Origin: Echria macrotheca
Lineage: Eukaryota > Ascomycota > Sordariomycetes > Sordariales > Schizotheciaceae
Assembly (NCBI GenBank): GCA_030411725.1
Contig: MU839851.1
Location: 124,001-188,000, forward strand
DNA length: 64,000 nt
Reading direction: 5' to 3'
Shown: positions 24,617-38,729 of the stretch, piece by piece
Layout: every line of letters starts with the position of its first letter
Numbering within the stretch: the stretch's first letter is position 1
Notes under the pieces: generated by a model
Seen by the model: the letters and a program-made list of their open reading frames with translations, nothing else
Database searches by the model: none
What the model was told of the DNA's origin: nothing
Made by a program: the position numbers and the translations under genes

Positions 24617-25629
24617 AGGGATTATATTGGCTTATATTACTAAAGGTTTATAAATAATAATTGTAAATAATAATATTTCTTTCGACTTAATTAAGGGAAA
24701 TCTTTTTATAATTAACTATAACTTAGGTAATTAACGTAATATTAAAGTTAAAATTAATAATAGTTTTACTATTATAAGAGTTAATTAATATTTAACTATA
24801 AGTATATACTTTACGCGTTACGTAATAAGATAATTAAATGTATACGCTAAGCGTAGTTTTATTTTCCAAAATTTAACTAAATATAATAGTAGTTTTCGCT
24901 AAATAGTAAAATTAGTTATCCGTATTGACTTAACGATTTAAAATCACCTTTTTTATAATTAACGGTTCGTAATCATTTAGATTTATTACGATTTTATTAT
25001 TAATTAGAGATAGTTTAGCGTTTATAAAGTACTATTTAACGTTATTATTATTTGCTTTGTTTTCCCCGAAACATATACTTTTAAAGAAAAAGTAAATTTA
25101 TTATTATAAAAGTATAATTTTATATTTACGTACGTTAAGGAGCTAAAATAATAAAAGTAACTAAATAAGCGTATATAATTACTAATTTCCCTAACTTTTA
25201 AAATGCTTTTTTTATAAGTTATTATAAAATTTACGGATTTAATATTAGTTAAAATAAACTGCGTATTTTACAATATTCCCTTTTAATAGAAATTGTTAAA
25301 TATTACTGTTTTGCGATTAATAAGTTTTTTAAAAATTGGAAGGACAAAAAGGTTGTCGTTACTAATATTTATAAAATAAATACCTATATTTTAGATAAGT
25401 ATATTACTATTTAGGCTAATAAATTAAATCCTTAGGTTATGATAATAAAAGCCTTTAAAATATGGTTTTTATAAGCGTCTTAAAAAAGTATTATAATTAT
25501 TTTAATGTATTTAATAAAGTGAATTTAAATATATTAATATTATAACGTTTAAGTATAAATAATGGGATTAAATTAAGAAAAGGTAAATAGTTAGAAGATT
25601 TAAAGTTTAATTTACTGTATAAAATATTA

Positions 25630-26800
25630 TTAAAGGAACTTAAAGCCTATTACGAATATATAGTTAAAAATCTTTAAAAAGGATTTATTATCCCTAATGA
25701 TATTTTGTAAGCGGCCTTAGTTTTAGTGATATGGAAAATTAAGAATAGTTTTCGTATATATATAAATTACCGTAAGCTTAGTACTATTACGAAAAATGAT
25801 TAATATTTATTATTTTCAATTAATAAGACTTTATCCTATTTTAACAAGGTAAAGGTATTTTTTAAGATTAATATCTATTAGGCTTCTTACTAAATTTAAA
25901 TTTATAAAAAAGATTTTAATTTAATAACGTTTTATACGTATTTTAGCGTTTACAAGTATTACGTAATTTTATTCGAATTTATTAATAATCCCGTAACCGT
26001 TTAACGATTTATAAATAACTTATTTATAATGTTTAACGACTTTTATACTACTTATCTTAATAATATATTGTTTTACTTTAATTTAATTAAAAAATGTTAT
26101 AAATATATATAGAAAGTTTTAGGTTATCTAAGGGAGATAGTCTTTTAAATTATTATTATTTGTCTTAAACCGTAGGAAGCCGAAGGCTTCCACCCCTAAG
26201 GGGTAGGCGGCCCCTCTTCTATATAGTTATAGCACATGAGTGCCTTCTATCTACTCTCGGTGCGTATGCGCTCCGAGTCTTCTAAATTAACTTTAAAAAA
26301 TGCGAGTTTTATATTATAAAAATAAAATACTTTAGTTTTATTATTAATATTAACAAAATTTATATAGATTTTAAGAAAGTTTATACTATTAAGGATTAAT
26401 AAGTCTCCTATATACTAAAAGGAGTATAGGTCTTTTTAAGCTTATATAACTTTTATTAATAGTTTATATTTATATTTAACTAACTAGTATAGTTTTTAAC
26501 GTATTTAATATAAAAAAACGTTTCTTTTATATAAGATTTTCAGTATATAGAAGCTTTTACGCTATTAAAACGTATTTTTACCTTAGTATTAGTATTTTAT
26601 CATTTTAAATTTAATTACGGAATAAAGGTTAAAATTAACGTTTTTAATAAAGTTTTAACTAAAGTCCTTTTATAAAAGTATAATAAGAATCGATATCCCG
26701 TTACCTTTTACTTAAAAATATATAAAATGCCGAATAAGATTATGATATTTAAAATAAAAAGATATTTATAGTAATTGAAGCTTTAATAATCTAAAGGCTT
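25630..26800 (+). pseudogene. Gypsy-type reverse transcriptase / RNase H relic
   Basis: The reading starts ELKAYYEYI and continues with KGFIIPNDIL, INYRKLSTITKND, VFFKINIY and, after a SINE-like insertion at 26153-26275, VQVFLSLYNFY and NRYPVTFYLKIYK. These align by eye with the conserved RT and RNase H blocks of Ty3/Gypsy elements. Many in-frame stops and the insertion make it non-functional. Confidence 0.75.
26153..26275 (-). mobile_element. SINE-like element, 5'-truncated copy in the Gypsy RT/RNase H relic
   Basis: 123 bp on the minus strand with the hairpin-forming segments (GGAAGCCGAAGGCTTCC; ACCCCTAAGGGGT) and the tail at its left. It is flanked by a 14-bp duplication AGTCTTYTAAATTA (26139-26152 and 26276-26289) with one C/T difference. 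It remains GC-richer than its host. Confidence 0.85.
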
Positions 26801-29285
26801 AGATTAATAAAATTATATAGTTAATTTTTTTATAATTACTAATTATAAAATACTAAAATATTATACTATTAAGTAATATTTAAATATATAATAATCCGGA
26901 TAAGTTAACTTACTTACTTAATATTACTTTATTATTATTTATTAATTAGGTTTTAAAAATCTAATTACGGATATATTATTTAAAAAGGCCGAAAATATTA
27001 TAACGTAAAAAGCAAAAAGAGATATATATTATAATTTACGTATATTTTACTATACGATTAATAATTTTGAAAACCTTTATTATAATTTGCTGTTATTACT
27101 TTAATGTCCTTAACGCTTTTTTTCTCGAAAATTACTATATTTATTTTATTAATCTTTTGTTATTAGAGTTATTTAACTACGCTTTAGTTAATACGGTTTT
27201 TATTACTAACCGCTTTAGTTTTAATCTTAAAACCTGAAGTTAAAACGCGGTTTTAAAGCGTTTTAGCTTTTCTCTTATTAGAAATTACCTATTACTTTGC
27301 TATAGTAAGTTAATAATCCCCGATTAAGATAATTTTTATATAAAAGTTATTAAAAAAGCTTTACGTTTGAATAACTTATACTTACCCTCAATAAAATAAA
27401 AAACGTAAAATAATTTACGTATAGTATTAATAATTAAGGTTAGTTAAAAATATTAATATGTATATTAATAATTACATAATTTGTAACTTTTCGAAAGTCC
27501 CTTATAATAAAGTTTCTAATCTTTTTTAATTACTTTTAATACTACTTTACATTTAATAATACTTTATTCTTAATTTTAAGTTATAATTAAAAAACTAAAA
27601 GAGTTTTAATAACATTACAATAATAATTTGCTGCTTAAGTAAAGCTTTATAGTACGTACCTTACTATAAAACCGCAACAGTATATAATATTATACGTATA
27701 TATTATAAAAAGCGTTACTATTATTATAAATTACTAAAAGAAATTATTACTAATTACAAACCCTAATTTACGGTTAATTTTACGGATAAAGTCTTTAAAA
27801 TTCTTGACGTTAAGTAAAAGTTATTAATAATTGGGTACTTTTAAATTATTAGTTAGGCTAAAATTATGAATACTCATATTAATTAGTACCTTTAACCCTT
27901 TATTAACTGCTTTGAAAATAATTAGTTAAAATATATATTTACTTTTAACGTAATTTAGTTAAGCTTATAATAGAATAATATTAAGCAGTTTTTATATAAA
28001 ATTATATATAGTTTTCTAATAAACCTTTTATTTAATAAAAGAAAATGTAAATAAATCTTAAAAATCCTAATTTTATGTTTGCGAAACGTATTAATTGTAA
28101 AGACGTTTAAAAGATAATATAAATGGTTTAAAGCTACGTAAATATTATGTATAAAATCATTAATAAAGTTAATAAGTAATTAGCTATATAGGCGAATAAA
28201 TACTATTAAACTTTTAATTTCAAATTAAAGGATTATATTTTTATTATTAAAAAGGTTTAATTAATTAACTAATTAAGCGATAAGTTAAACTTTCCCCTAA
28301 TATAGTAATATTATAAGATCGCGTATATAGTTAACTACTTATATAAATTAGAACCTTTTAGTATTTGGAGGGATTTACCCGTATTTTACGTTAATTAACT
28401 ACGTAAGTAACTTAAAAACCGCTTTTCTAGATAATTTACTTCTAAATTAGCGCTTAAGAATATAAATAACTTGCCTGAGTAGAAGGCGGAGGAAATCTTA
28501 TTGTTACGGCTATATTTTTCAAAATCTTACTATTAAATCTATTAAAAGGGTTAAAATTTACATTTTATTTAGTATTTAGTAAAAAACTTTAAAAGTGTAT
28601 TGGATTTACTTACTATTTATTACGTTACTTATTTAAAGAAAGTTAGATTACCAAAGCGATTAGTTAAATAAAAGTAAACTATAATTGATAATTAATTTGA
28701 AAATGATTATTTAAATAATGATAAATTAGCGGATTTAACGGTAATTACGCTAGCGTTACGTAAATTGCAGTTTAAATTAATAATTAGAAATCGATTTGTA
28801 CAAAAGTTTATAATTGCGTTAAAATAATAACTTTGGTTTCAGTTGTGCCAAAAATTGTAATTGGCTCGAAATAGAAACTTTATATTTTAATCGATTCTGA
28901 TAAATCCAATAGTTATAGTAACTAAAAGTGAAAAATACTAATTAAGAAATAACCTTATACTACACTAGTAAGGTATTTTAAATATATATTTTACTGAGCT
29001 AATTTCGCGATATCTTTATTTTAAGGCGTTTTGCAGTTAAAAGGGCCAAAAAGATAATGAAACTTACCAGCTAGAAAACATATTATACCTAATAAGTAGA
29101 TTACTAATCTTATCAGCTAATATTAATTTAATATGTAGCTTATATTAGTAATAAAAATCGAAATAATTGATTAATAATTCTAATATAATAATTAAAACTT
29201 AAAAATACTATATTAAGGGGTGGATTAGTAGTTTGGATTAGTGAATATAGTAGTTAAGTAGTTAGATTACTAGTTTAAGGGGTAA

Positions 29286-32200
29286 TGGAATAAAATGGGA
29301 TTTTAGCATTTACCTGACTATCGGCACAGGTCCAGCCGGCACGGCTAATTAGACGTCCCTATAACGGCGGCAAGGGAAACTTACTAACCCGAAAAGAGAA
29401 AAGGGAACTTATTTACAAAAGTCTATTACACCTACAGCTACCTAAACCCCTAATACTAGCCAAACCCACGTCATGCCCTAAAGCAGACCCCTATTATGGA
29501 ATTCCCAAAAACCATATAATAGCTACTATACGCAGCTTCCTAAAACCCCATCAAAAACTCCCCTCATATCGACAAAGGAAAAGAAACAAAAGGACCAAAG
29601 CCTTACTTACATTACTAGTATCTTGTATTAAAAAAATATAGCGTAGATTCGAATTAGTACTATAAAGACGCTAACGCCTAGTCAAAATTCAGCAAAACGG
29701 CACAAAGGTATTTAATTTACTCCTTTACCTAGTTTAACTCTAAGTTTAAATCTACAACGTTGGGTTAAGGGTATATAAATACTTTACGCTTAACGGGTAA
29801 TAAAGGGTTTAATACCGTAATTAATTTAGTAGTAGGGAAGATAAAGCCTGCTAGTTAAGGGGGTTGGAAAGGGGCTAGGGGCGGGTTTAAACAAAACCTA
29901 TAGGAAACAACTATAAAAATACTTAATACGTTTAAATCCAGCTTGAAGGGGGGAATTATCAGTAAACGGGACTAGATACTCGTAATAAGTTTATAAAACC
30001 GGTTAAATAAGTCTTAATAAACCCCTTTAACGTATTTAATACCCCGTTATTTAAACTTACGCTTGGTTAGGTAGTAAAAGGCTATGTAGGTAAGGTAAAT
30101 ATATTAGTTAAATAGGTATTTTAACCCTATAGGCTAAAGTACTTACGTAATTAAATATATAGTAAAGTATCCCTACTCCTAAAAATCTCCGCATATATAG
30201 TATAAGTAGGCCTTAGGGGGATAGTCGAATTAGTAGTAAAGGGAGTAAAAGTCCTAGTACTTAGATTACTTACCTAAAGCCCGTATAAAATCTATACGTA
30301 AAAGGCGAGCTAGTAGCCTTAGTTAGAAGTATTACAAGATTTCGTTAAAGGAGTAGGGGCGGTAACGGGACTATTACTTAACCGGGTCCGCTTTCAATAG
30401 GTTAACCTACCGGGTATAATCCCTTTAATATTTGGCTTTCTATTAGCTAAAACCCTTTAACGCTGGCCCGGGGTTAGGGGGGGCGAAGCGCGTAAAGAAG
30501 TAAAGTTAAGACCATCCGTTCAGGGAAGCTTTTAAAAACTAAGCCGAAACGGGGTAATTAGAAGATAGTATTATAAGCCATCGGGTAGCGTTAATTAGTA
30601 ACCTTCTTTATACCTTTATAGGGAAAGAGCTAATTACTTATTACTAAACGGATATTACTATAATTCTTTAAACGAGAATTATATATTAAAAGGTCGCAAA
30701 ACAGGAATCTAATAAAAGTTCTAGTATCTTTAAAACGGTTAAGCGTACCATATTACCATAATAACCTAAGCGGGTAAACCCGGGGAAAAAGGCGGAAAGC
30801 CCATACATAACTATTAGGACCGCAACCACAGCGTAAAACGTATGGGCTAATATTATAGGAAACCCCCTATAAACTTAATTAGTTCTTACGGCTAGGTTTA
30901 CTAGATACTTAACCTATAAGGTTTTATTTTATACGTAACTAGTAAGTAAAAGCTTATTATTTAAAATTACCCCTAACTACTTAATTTATTATTTAGCCCT
31001 AATAAAGCCCGTTAGGGTAGCTATAAGGGGGTAGCGGGCTAATACCCGGGCCTTAAAGCTATATCCCCTAAAAGGAACGTAAAAAACCTTAGTTTTCTTT
31101 AAGTTAACGTATAAACCCAATACTATAGTAAAACAATAAAGCTTAAAGGCTTAACTACTTACCGCAAATTAAACTTATATTAAATTATATCTTAAGGTAA
31201 GGTAAAATACGTTATTCATATAATAAAACACCCCCCTCTGTAATAATTTAGTAACTAAAACCAAGGAAAATACTATAAAAAAAATAAAAAACTATAGAAA
31301 ACCTTAAAAAAAACCGTTACTAAAGCGGTAATTACCACCAGCCTAGTGGAAAAAGTATAAGCGGTCCTAGTAAAAGGAATTAGCGAGGTTTATAAACTAT
31401 ACTAACTATTACTAACCCTTTAATACTAAGGCTAAGGCGTTAGATTGTATAAAGGGGTAAGTAATATCAATATCGTAAATTATAACTAATAAGTAAAAAC
31501 CGTAACGGAAAGCGGTTTCAATATTATAAATTATATAAATAACAAAGTTTATAGCGGAGCAAGTAGGTACCGCCCCAACCGTACCCTTTGGGAGGAGGCT
31601 ATAAATAAAAGCAGCCCAAATTATACAGATAACAAAAAAGCGTTTAAACCCCTTACTATAAGTAAAAAAAAGGATAATAAGCCTTTATCCTTTAAAGGAA
31701 TATAAATCCCTCCTTAGCTTAAAAAGGGTGACTATAATAGTACGCTTAAAAACGTAAGGAAAATAACTAAACTAAAACATCCCAGTAACTAAAGCTATAA
31801 AATAGTTATAATAGGTATTAAGGCAAATTTTAAAGTTAAACTTTCTACTTTTAGGGTTTAATAAATTTCTTTAAATATAATATACCAAAGTAAGGAAAAT
31901 GTAATTGGGGCCGGGTATATTAACCTTTCCAACAAAAAAAACAACCCGTACCTCGATTTCTATCGGCTAAGCCGTAAGCTCGGACTATACCTCCGGTAAA
32001 AGGGTAAGTCCCCAATAGTAATACGGTAGAAAGGGGTTTACGCCGGGGTTATGGAAGGCCTAAAATACTATATATTCCACAATACTATCTAAGTCCTTAT
32101 ACTCCTCCCCTTTTGTATAAAGTAAGGTAAAGCGGTTATTAATAGGGATATACCTTTATCTAAAAATCCTACCCAAGTCCTCTGCATTATATAAATAGTC

Positions 32201-35200
32201 GACTATTTTCCTATAATACTTTATTCGGACATATTAACAAAATTTTATAAAGCCTTTAAGGTCCTTAAATTTAACCTTAGCTAATTTTAATATCTACTAA
32301 GGGTATTTTTTAAAATATCTTCTAATATAACGTAACTAAACCCTAATTATACCTTCTACTATATTTATAAAGAAAAAGGCCTAAGCCTTTAGCTTTTTAA
32401 CTATAGTGGCTAGGGTAGCGGGAAATTAAGCGAGGCGTCCTATAACATAAAACCTTACGTCTTTAAAACGGTCTAAGGGAAGGGAAAACCCTTGGGGGGT
32501 ACGCCGGGGCTAGGGCCCTAAGTATATAACCTTTAATATTTTATAATCCAAAACCCTATATTTTACCCGGGTATAACACTTAGGCGGGCTAAAAGTAAGG
32601 TCCAGGATAAAGAAAAAACCTATATAGTAGTTGGTATAAGTAAAGTAGCCTTTTTTGTTAAGGAGGAAAAGGTCCAAATAACCCTATTACCAATTATAAA
32701 GCCTATTTAAATACTAATTAAAGTAGTTAAGGCTAGGCTCCTATACCGGGTAATAGGAGTTAAAGTTGCCTATTACTACCGTTTTTGGCCTAATTTTAAG
32801 GGATTTGGTAAATTTAATAGTAATAAAAGTAAAAAGGTATTTATTTAATTAGTATAAATTAATAACTATAAAACTATTTACTTATACTAAACTTATAAAA
32901 AGGGTTAATTTCTATACCTAAATTATTAAGTATATATTAGCTATATAAGTAGTGGTTTAAGTATTTAGGAAATCTATATAAAAGAAGGTATAGCCTAAGT
33001 ATTTATGTACTTAGCCGTATAAAAGCGAAGGCTTCTATATATATACTATTGGAAAGCTCTAGAAGGCAATTTATTCCAATAGGCCGTCAAGTATTATAAT
33101 AAACTAATTGCAATTAGCAGATATTATAATTAGGTTACTTTTTATCTAAAGGGGTGGTTTTATTTGCTTTTACCCCAACCTTATTAAAGAAGGCTTAGGA
33201 GCTAGTGTAGAGGTTAGTGGTAATAAGGGTTTTATACTCCCTTAACCAAGCCGTAAAGTCACTTTTAACTAAAACTTAGGCTATTACCTACTAAACCCTT
33301 ATATTTAAAGCCTTATTGCTATTAGTAAGGCTAAAGCGGGCCTTAGGGAGCGGGTAATTATAAGCAATATACGTAACTAATTTAGCTATATTTATTTTAT
33401 TATTTAAAACCACCTTAATACCGTTCCGGTAAATTTACTTAATATTATACCCTATAAGGCTATAAGTTACTAGGCCCTTTAATAGGACTTAGGCTATAGT
33501 ATACGCGTTTTTCTAATTATACTAAAAAATCTCTAACGTAATGGCTTTCGCCTCCGTAACCTTTAGAAGGCTAAGGGGGAAGGGGTAGAACGGGTACGGG
33601 ACGTAGTTTAGGTTCTATACGTTAAAAGGCTTAGGGATAAAAGCGGCCTGTTTATAAGCGGCGTTTTTAGTTATAACCTCTGCAAAGGCCTACGGAAACT
33701 TTACCATAAGGGTAACTAGAGTAGAAAGGCTTAAAGTGGCCGGGGGGTTGTAGGGGACCTAAAAAGGTACAGTTACCAACGTAATAAGGCAAATTGTTAC
33801 TATTAATTCCAATATAAAGGGAATTACAATAGCAAAAGCTTTATTAACAGCCTTAGCAACAATTACAGCTATAGATCTTATTACCGTTAAAAAAGCGTTA
33901 AAGTTCTCTTTAGCTTTTTAAGTAATTAAATCAAACTTATCCCCCCTTTTACGGAAGGGGGCAAGTTAGGTAAAGCTAGTTATAGTAATAGGGGTTAAAG
34001 CCAGTATAGTAATTATCTCTATATTAGCTGCCTTTAGAGTGGGTTTTTTCGTAACCTTATATTGAGCCTTACTAATATACTGTTAAACCATACATTACTT
34101 AAGGGTAAGCTTAACCACCACACTACTAACCACCTTAAAAATAAGCGGGTAATTAATATATTTAAGGGTAAAAGGACCTAGGTAATTAAGGTATTAGGAA
34201 AGCTTCTTACAGCCGGTATAGTTAAATAAAGGGGCACTATACTTATTACAAATTACAGTAAAAAAATACTTCCACTCGTTATAATACTTAAAATAGCAAG
34301 CGTATTAAAAGACCCGTAAGTTTTGGATTAAAAATTTCGCGGCCTTTAAATCGAAAACCTAAAAGGGCCGGACCCTTTTAGGGGTTATTACGGTAAAGGT
34401 CCCTAATTTTCTACCAAAAAAGAAGCGGATACCTTTAAAACTAGTAGCGGTATAAAGCTTAACCATTAGAAGGTTATACATAATAATATACAAAGCGCTA
34501 TTAAAGTTGGAAAAGGTCTTTAAAACCCCGGAAAGGTAATAGGAAATTAACATTAGATTCTCCGGCTCAGTAACAAATGGGGCTGAAAAAGCAACAGCAA
34601 CTTTAACAAAAAGCTTACAATCTTTATATAACTTAAACTTTACGTAATAGTTTAAAGTAACTATATAGACTTTTTAAAATTTAGTATAAGGAAGCTTATA
34701 GGCTTTTTTAAGCTAAGTTATAAAAATTACAGGTATTAAAGTCTATAGGTATAAAAGTATATAATCCAATAAAAATTAGATAAATACTTAATGGGAAGCC
34801 TTTAGTTTTAAGTTATTAGCCGTAGGTAACGTAGCCCCTTAAGCCGTAAAAGGTTAGGGTAAGGCAAATTAATATTTACGTTTTTACTAATCTTCGATTA
34901 AACCTTAACCCAATCTTCCTTATTAGCGGCTACTATAATAGCAAAAAAGCCTTTACTATTAGCGGCCAGTTAATTAATATTAATAAGATTAGATACTAAT
35001 ACGGCCTTAGTAACGGTACCCTTACCTATTTTATTACTAACGCCGGGTTAAATAGTAATGCCTTTAGTTTTTTTAGCTAGGGAAGCCTTAGTATAGTCCG
35101 GTAGGGGGGTAGGTGCGTAGGGCAGTAAGCGCGTATCTTATTAGGCAGAGGAATTAAAAACCTTTAGAAGAAAAAAGTAAAGCTAGGGCTTTAGGGTAGT

Positions 35201-35546
35201 AGTAGCCTATTTTTGTAATTTAGTATTGAGTTTCGCGAAAACCTTAAAGATCGCTTTAAGGGCGATTTCCGCGACTTTAACACGGGTAGTAGCTTTTAGG
35301 ATCGCCTCCTAAATAGCTTTTTTAATAGTTTTAATAGTAGTATTTATCTTGGCGGATTTCGGTACGAGGTAAGGAAAAGGGCTAAGTTCGAGGGCTGGGG
35401 GAAAGAAAGGTTGGGTGCTAAAAGTTAGTAATATTGGGTTTAGTATTAAGGACAAATATCAGGGTACCACACCTAATTGGTTTACTCTAGGGCCGGCTCT
35501 TCTAATAAAACGCATCCAAGATAGAAAAACTTTTTACAGGAGAAGG
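29286..35546 (-). mobile_element. LINE (Tad-like, non-LTR retrotransposon), 6.26 kb, degraded
   Basis: It is flanked by a 15-bp duplication TAGTTTRAGGGGTAA (29271-29285 and 35547-35561) with one G/A difference. It inserted into the arm of a family A element, and its length suggests a near full-length copy. Minus-strand reading through stops gives a LINE-type reverse transcriptase (separate entry). The part at about 34.0-35.4 kb would be ORF1 and 31.9-33.9 kb the region upstream of RT, but I could not prove an endonuclease. It is moderately GC-rich in places, less decayed than the oldest repeats. Tad clade assignment is by resemblance only. Confidence 0.8.
31180..31835 (-). pseudogene. LINE reverse transcriptase relic
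   Basis: On the minus strand the frame reads, through stops, SYFPYVFKRTIIVTLFKLRR, then KGFKRFFVICIIWAAF, then VGAVPTCSAINFVI, then VIIYDIDITYPFIQ (the motif with the first catalytic Asp), and after a frameshift a block ending YVNLKKTKVFYVPF that resembles RT motif E. This order is that of fungal Tad-type LINEs. Several tryptophan/glutamine-to-stop changes (TAG/TAA) fit RIP. Confidence 0.8.
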
Positions 35547-35690
35547 TAGTTTGAGGGGTAACTAGACTATTAGATTAGTAGTTTGGTTAGTGATTAGATT
35601 ACCTGGATTATTAGTTTATGGGGTAACTAGACTACTGTGACTAGTAGTCCGGACTACTGACTACTAGTCCAGACTAGATCCCAACCCTGT

Positions 35691-38110
35691 AGACGATATA
35701 CCTTATAAGCTAGTTTTACATTATTATATAACCCGGACTTTTAATATAAAATTTAAAATCCGTAAGTACGAAAAGTCGCAATTGGAGTTAAATAGCGATA
35801 TTAATTTCCAGTAAGTTTTTAAAAGCGTAGTAAGCGTATTAACTTAGAATGAAAAGGGGTTATATATAGGGTTGGGATTTAATCTAGACTAGTAGTCAAT
35901 AGTCCGGACTACTAATTATAGTAGTTTAGTCACCCCCCGGATTACTAGTTTGGGTAGTTTAGTCACTAGCTGGATTACTAGTCCAGATAGTCTAGTTACC
36001 CCCCGGACTAGTAGTCCAACTACTTGACTACTGGTAGTCACTAGTCCGGATTAGTAATCTACCCTTTAATATAGTATTTTTAATTTTTAATTACTATATT
36101 ATGCTTATTAATCAATTAATTTAACTATAATTACCAAAATAAGCTATATATTGTAGTAATATTAGCTTATGAAATTAATACTTTATTTATTAAGCTTATT
36201 TCTACTACTTTTTACCGTTTTCCCTGTATTTATAAACAAATTTGTCACTTTATTTCCTATTCCCTTGCTTCCTTATAATAAGTTCTCTAGTCGATAGGCT
36301 TTACTTGTTTTCTTGCCTTTTAAAGTATAAAATACCTTAAAATAGAAATATTGCGAAATTGGCTTAGTAAAAAATATATTTAAAGTGCCTTACTAATTTA
36401 GGATTTAGTTATTTCCGAGTTAGTATTTTTACTTTTCATTATTATAGCTATTGGACTTACTAGAATCGATTAAAATACGAAGTTCTTATTTTAAGCTAAT
36501 TGCAAGTTTTTATATAACAGGATTTTAAATCGTTAATTAAAAGTCGGGTTTACGTAATTCACTTCACGTAGCTTTCACATACCATAAATAGCAGTATACT
36601 TTACCTCCTTACATTCAAATCCATTTAAAAATGATATAGTAATAGGGTGAAAAATATTTTTTATCGAAAAAAGTACTAAAATGCTTGTTATTACAAGATT
36701 CGGCTATAAAGATATTAATGCAAAATTAGCTATTATTATATTATACTATTACTTACTAAGTATTAACTTTCATTTCTTAATTTTATAGTTCCTCAATTTA
36801 ATAAAGGTGATTAAAACCTAAGGTTGTTATTTTAACCCAATTGTAACTTTTTGTACAAGTCGATTTCAAATTATTAATTAAAGTTGCAATTTACGTAATT
36901 ATATTATAATAAATTATAAGCTAGATAGATAGTTATAAGCTTTATTATAGGTTTTAAACCTATTTTGGAAAACTAATTTTATTATAGTAAAGACTTCGGT
37001 TTTATACAAAAAGTGCCTAAAAAGCCTATTTTATAAAAAGTAAAATTAGAAAAGAAACATATTAATTTGAAATTTAAAATAATATATTTTTTAAGGTAGT
37101 CCAGTAATCCGGACTAATAGTCCAATAGTCCGAACTACTAGTCTAGGTAGTCTAGTCACTACCCAAACTAGTAGTCCAGGTAGTCTAGTCACCCCCCGGA
37201 CTACTAGTCCAGTAGTTTAGTTACTACCCGGATTAATAGTCCGGATAATCTAGTCACAGCTGTAATTCTAACTACTGGATTATAGTAGTCCGGACTACGT
37301 GACTAATAACTAAGGACTAATGTCCCAACCCTGGTTATATATAATTAGCACTATTATATTTTTCATTTAGTGTAAAAATGTTTTTACTTTTAGTAAGTTT
37401 ACTAATAAAGATTTCTGTTTTAACCGTTTCTTACGCCTAATTCCGGTTAGAGTAGTAATTAATAAATTTTTTTAAGCTTATCGTAAAAATACATATTATC
37501 TATTATGTATTAACTTACTTTAAGCTTTTACATTAATTCTGATTTTTAAGAAGTGATTGGAAATTGAGGTGCTTAAAAAGTTGCAATGAGGTTAAAGTGG
37601 AAATACCAATTTTGAATACCCTTTTAAAAACTCACTACGCGTAGTAACATATACCTAAAAGTACTTATAAGTAAGTTATAAATAATAATATTAACTAGTA
37701 CTAGAATATTTTACTTTTTCCTATAATTAAAATTGTTATTTAACTATTTAATACATTTTTGCTAGGAGTAAGCTATTTAAACAGGCAGTAAGAAAGCGAC
37801 TCTGTGCATTAATTATATAATTAAATTATTAAAGATGGTTAATTCAATGTTTAACCCTTTAATTTAGATAATAATAATTATTCCAAATAATTACTATTTT
37901 TATTATTTTTACCCACTAACTACTAGAGTCAGACTATTAACTCTAGTAGTCGGAGTAGTCTAGTCAGTCGTCGGGGCACTAACTAAACTACAGTAGTCGT
38001 AATCAAAGCAGGAATTAAACTACAGTAATCAGTAGTTAGGGCAGTAACTAAACTACAGTAGTCAGTAGTCTAACTACTAACTATAGTAGTCCAACTAATT
38101 GCCAACCCTA
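35691..38110 (+). mobile_element. Family B hAT-like element, left-truncated, split by a family A copy
   Basis: Family B interior at 35691-35866 matches copy 1 around 13.34-13.50 kb. It resumes at 37342 after the family A insertion and runs to a terminus GACTAATTGCCAACCCTA ending near 38110. The left end is lost at the junction with the family A right terminus at 35690. Confidence 0.75.
35867..37333 (-). mobile_element. Family A hAT-like element, inverse orientation (1467 bp)
   Basis: It starts TAGGGTTGGGATTTAATC (first base C-to-T) and ends GACTAATGTCCCAACCCTG. A perfect 8-bp TSD GTTATATA lies at 35859-35866 and 37334-37341. It is inserted into the family B element. Both ends hold several copies of the TAGTCCGGACTA palindrome. 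Non-coding. Confidence 0.9.
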
Positions 38111-38729
38111 TTATCCTATAAACTAATAAAAATATTATTTATGAATAGGTATTAAAATATAATAAGTTGCTAAAACCTAAGTTTTTTTCAGAAAATATAG
38201 TTCTTGATAGCGGAAAATACGCTACGGTTTAGCGGTTAAGGTTTATAAAAAGTATAAAAAAGTAGAAGAAAAAGTTAAACTTTATTATACTTAGCGATAA
38301 ATTTAAAATCTTTGGAAGTATAGTTGAAATTAGGGTTGGGATTTAGTCCAGACTAGTAGTTAGTAGTCCGGACTACTGGTCACAGGAGTTTAGTTACCCC
38401 CCATATTTCTAATCCGGGTTGTTTAGTCACTAGCCGGACTATTAGTCCAGTAGTCTAATTACCCCCCGGAATAATAGTCCAATCACTTAACTACTTGTAG
38501 TAGTTACTAATCCGGACTACTAGTCCACCCCTTAATATAGTATTTTGAATTTTTAATGACGTATTAATTAAGTACGTTAATTATTATTATTAATATAGCT
38601 TATATATTATGCTAATATTAGCTAATAAAATAAATAATCCATTTATTAGGCTTATTTTTACTAATCTTTAAGGTCTTTCCTATATTTATAACTAAATCTA
38701 CCACTTTTTACTTATTAGTTACTTTTTAT

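Larger units (their letters stand above)
19396..28750 (+). mobile_element. Older Gypsy-type LTR retrotransposon body, RIP-degraded and interrupted
   Basis: Plus-strand translation through stops shows Gypsy polymerase features: a reverse-transcriptase stretch near 25630-26140, RNase H-like sequence near 26560-26800, and a further degraded region to about 28.7 kb that would hold integrase. The gag side would be 19.4-21.4 kb. It is cut by family A copies (21449-23888), a solo LTR (24167-24616) and a SINE-like copy (26153-26275). No LTR pair of its own could be recognised, and both edges abut family A fragments. Boundaries are approximate. Confidence 0.6.
28757..35690 (+). mobile_element. Family A element, left-truncated, split by a LINE
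   Basis: Family A interior is present at 28757-29285, and the right arm and terminus (ACTAGATCCCAACCCTG) are at 35547-35690. The LINE at 29286-35546 lies between them. The left terminus was lost where the older Gypsy body abuts. The right flank (TAGACGAT) has no partner in the window. Confidence 0.7.

Noticed and set aside
34359..34553. 64-residue minus-strand frame
   Set aside because: It is a surviving open piece of the degraded LINE ORF1 region, not an independent gene.
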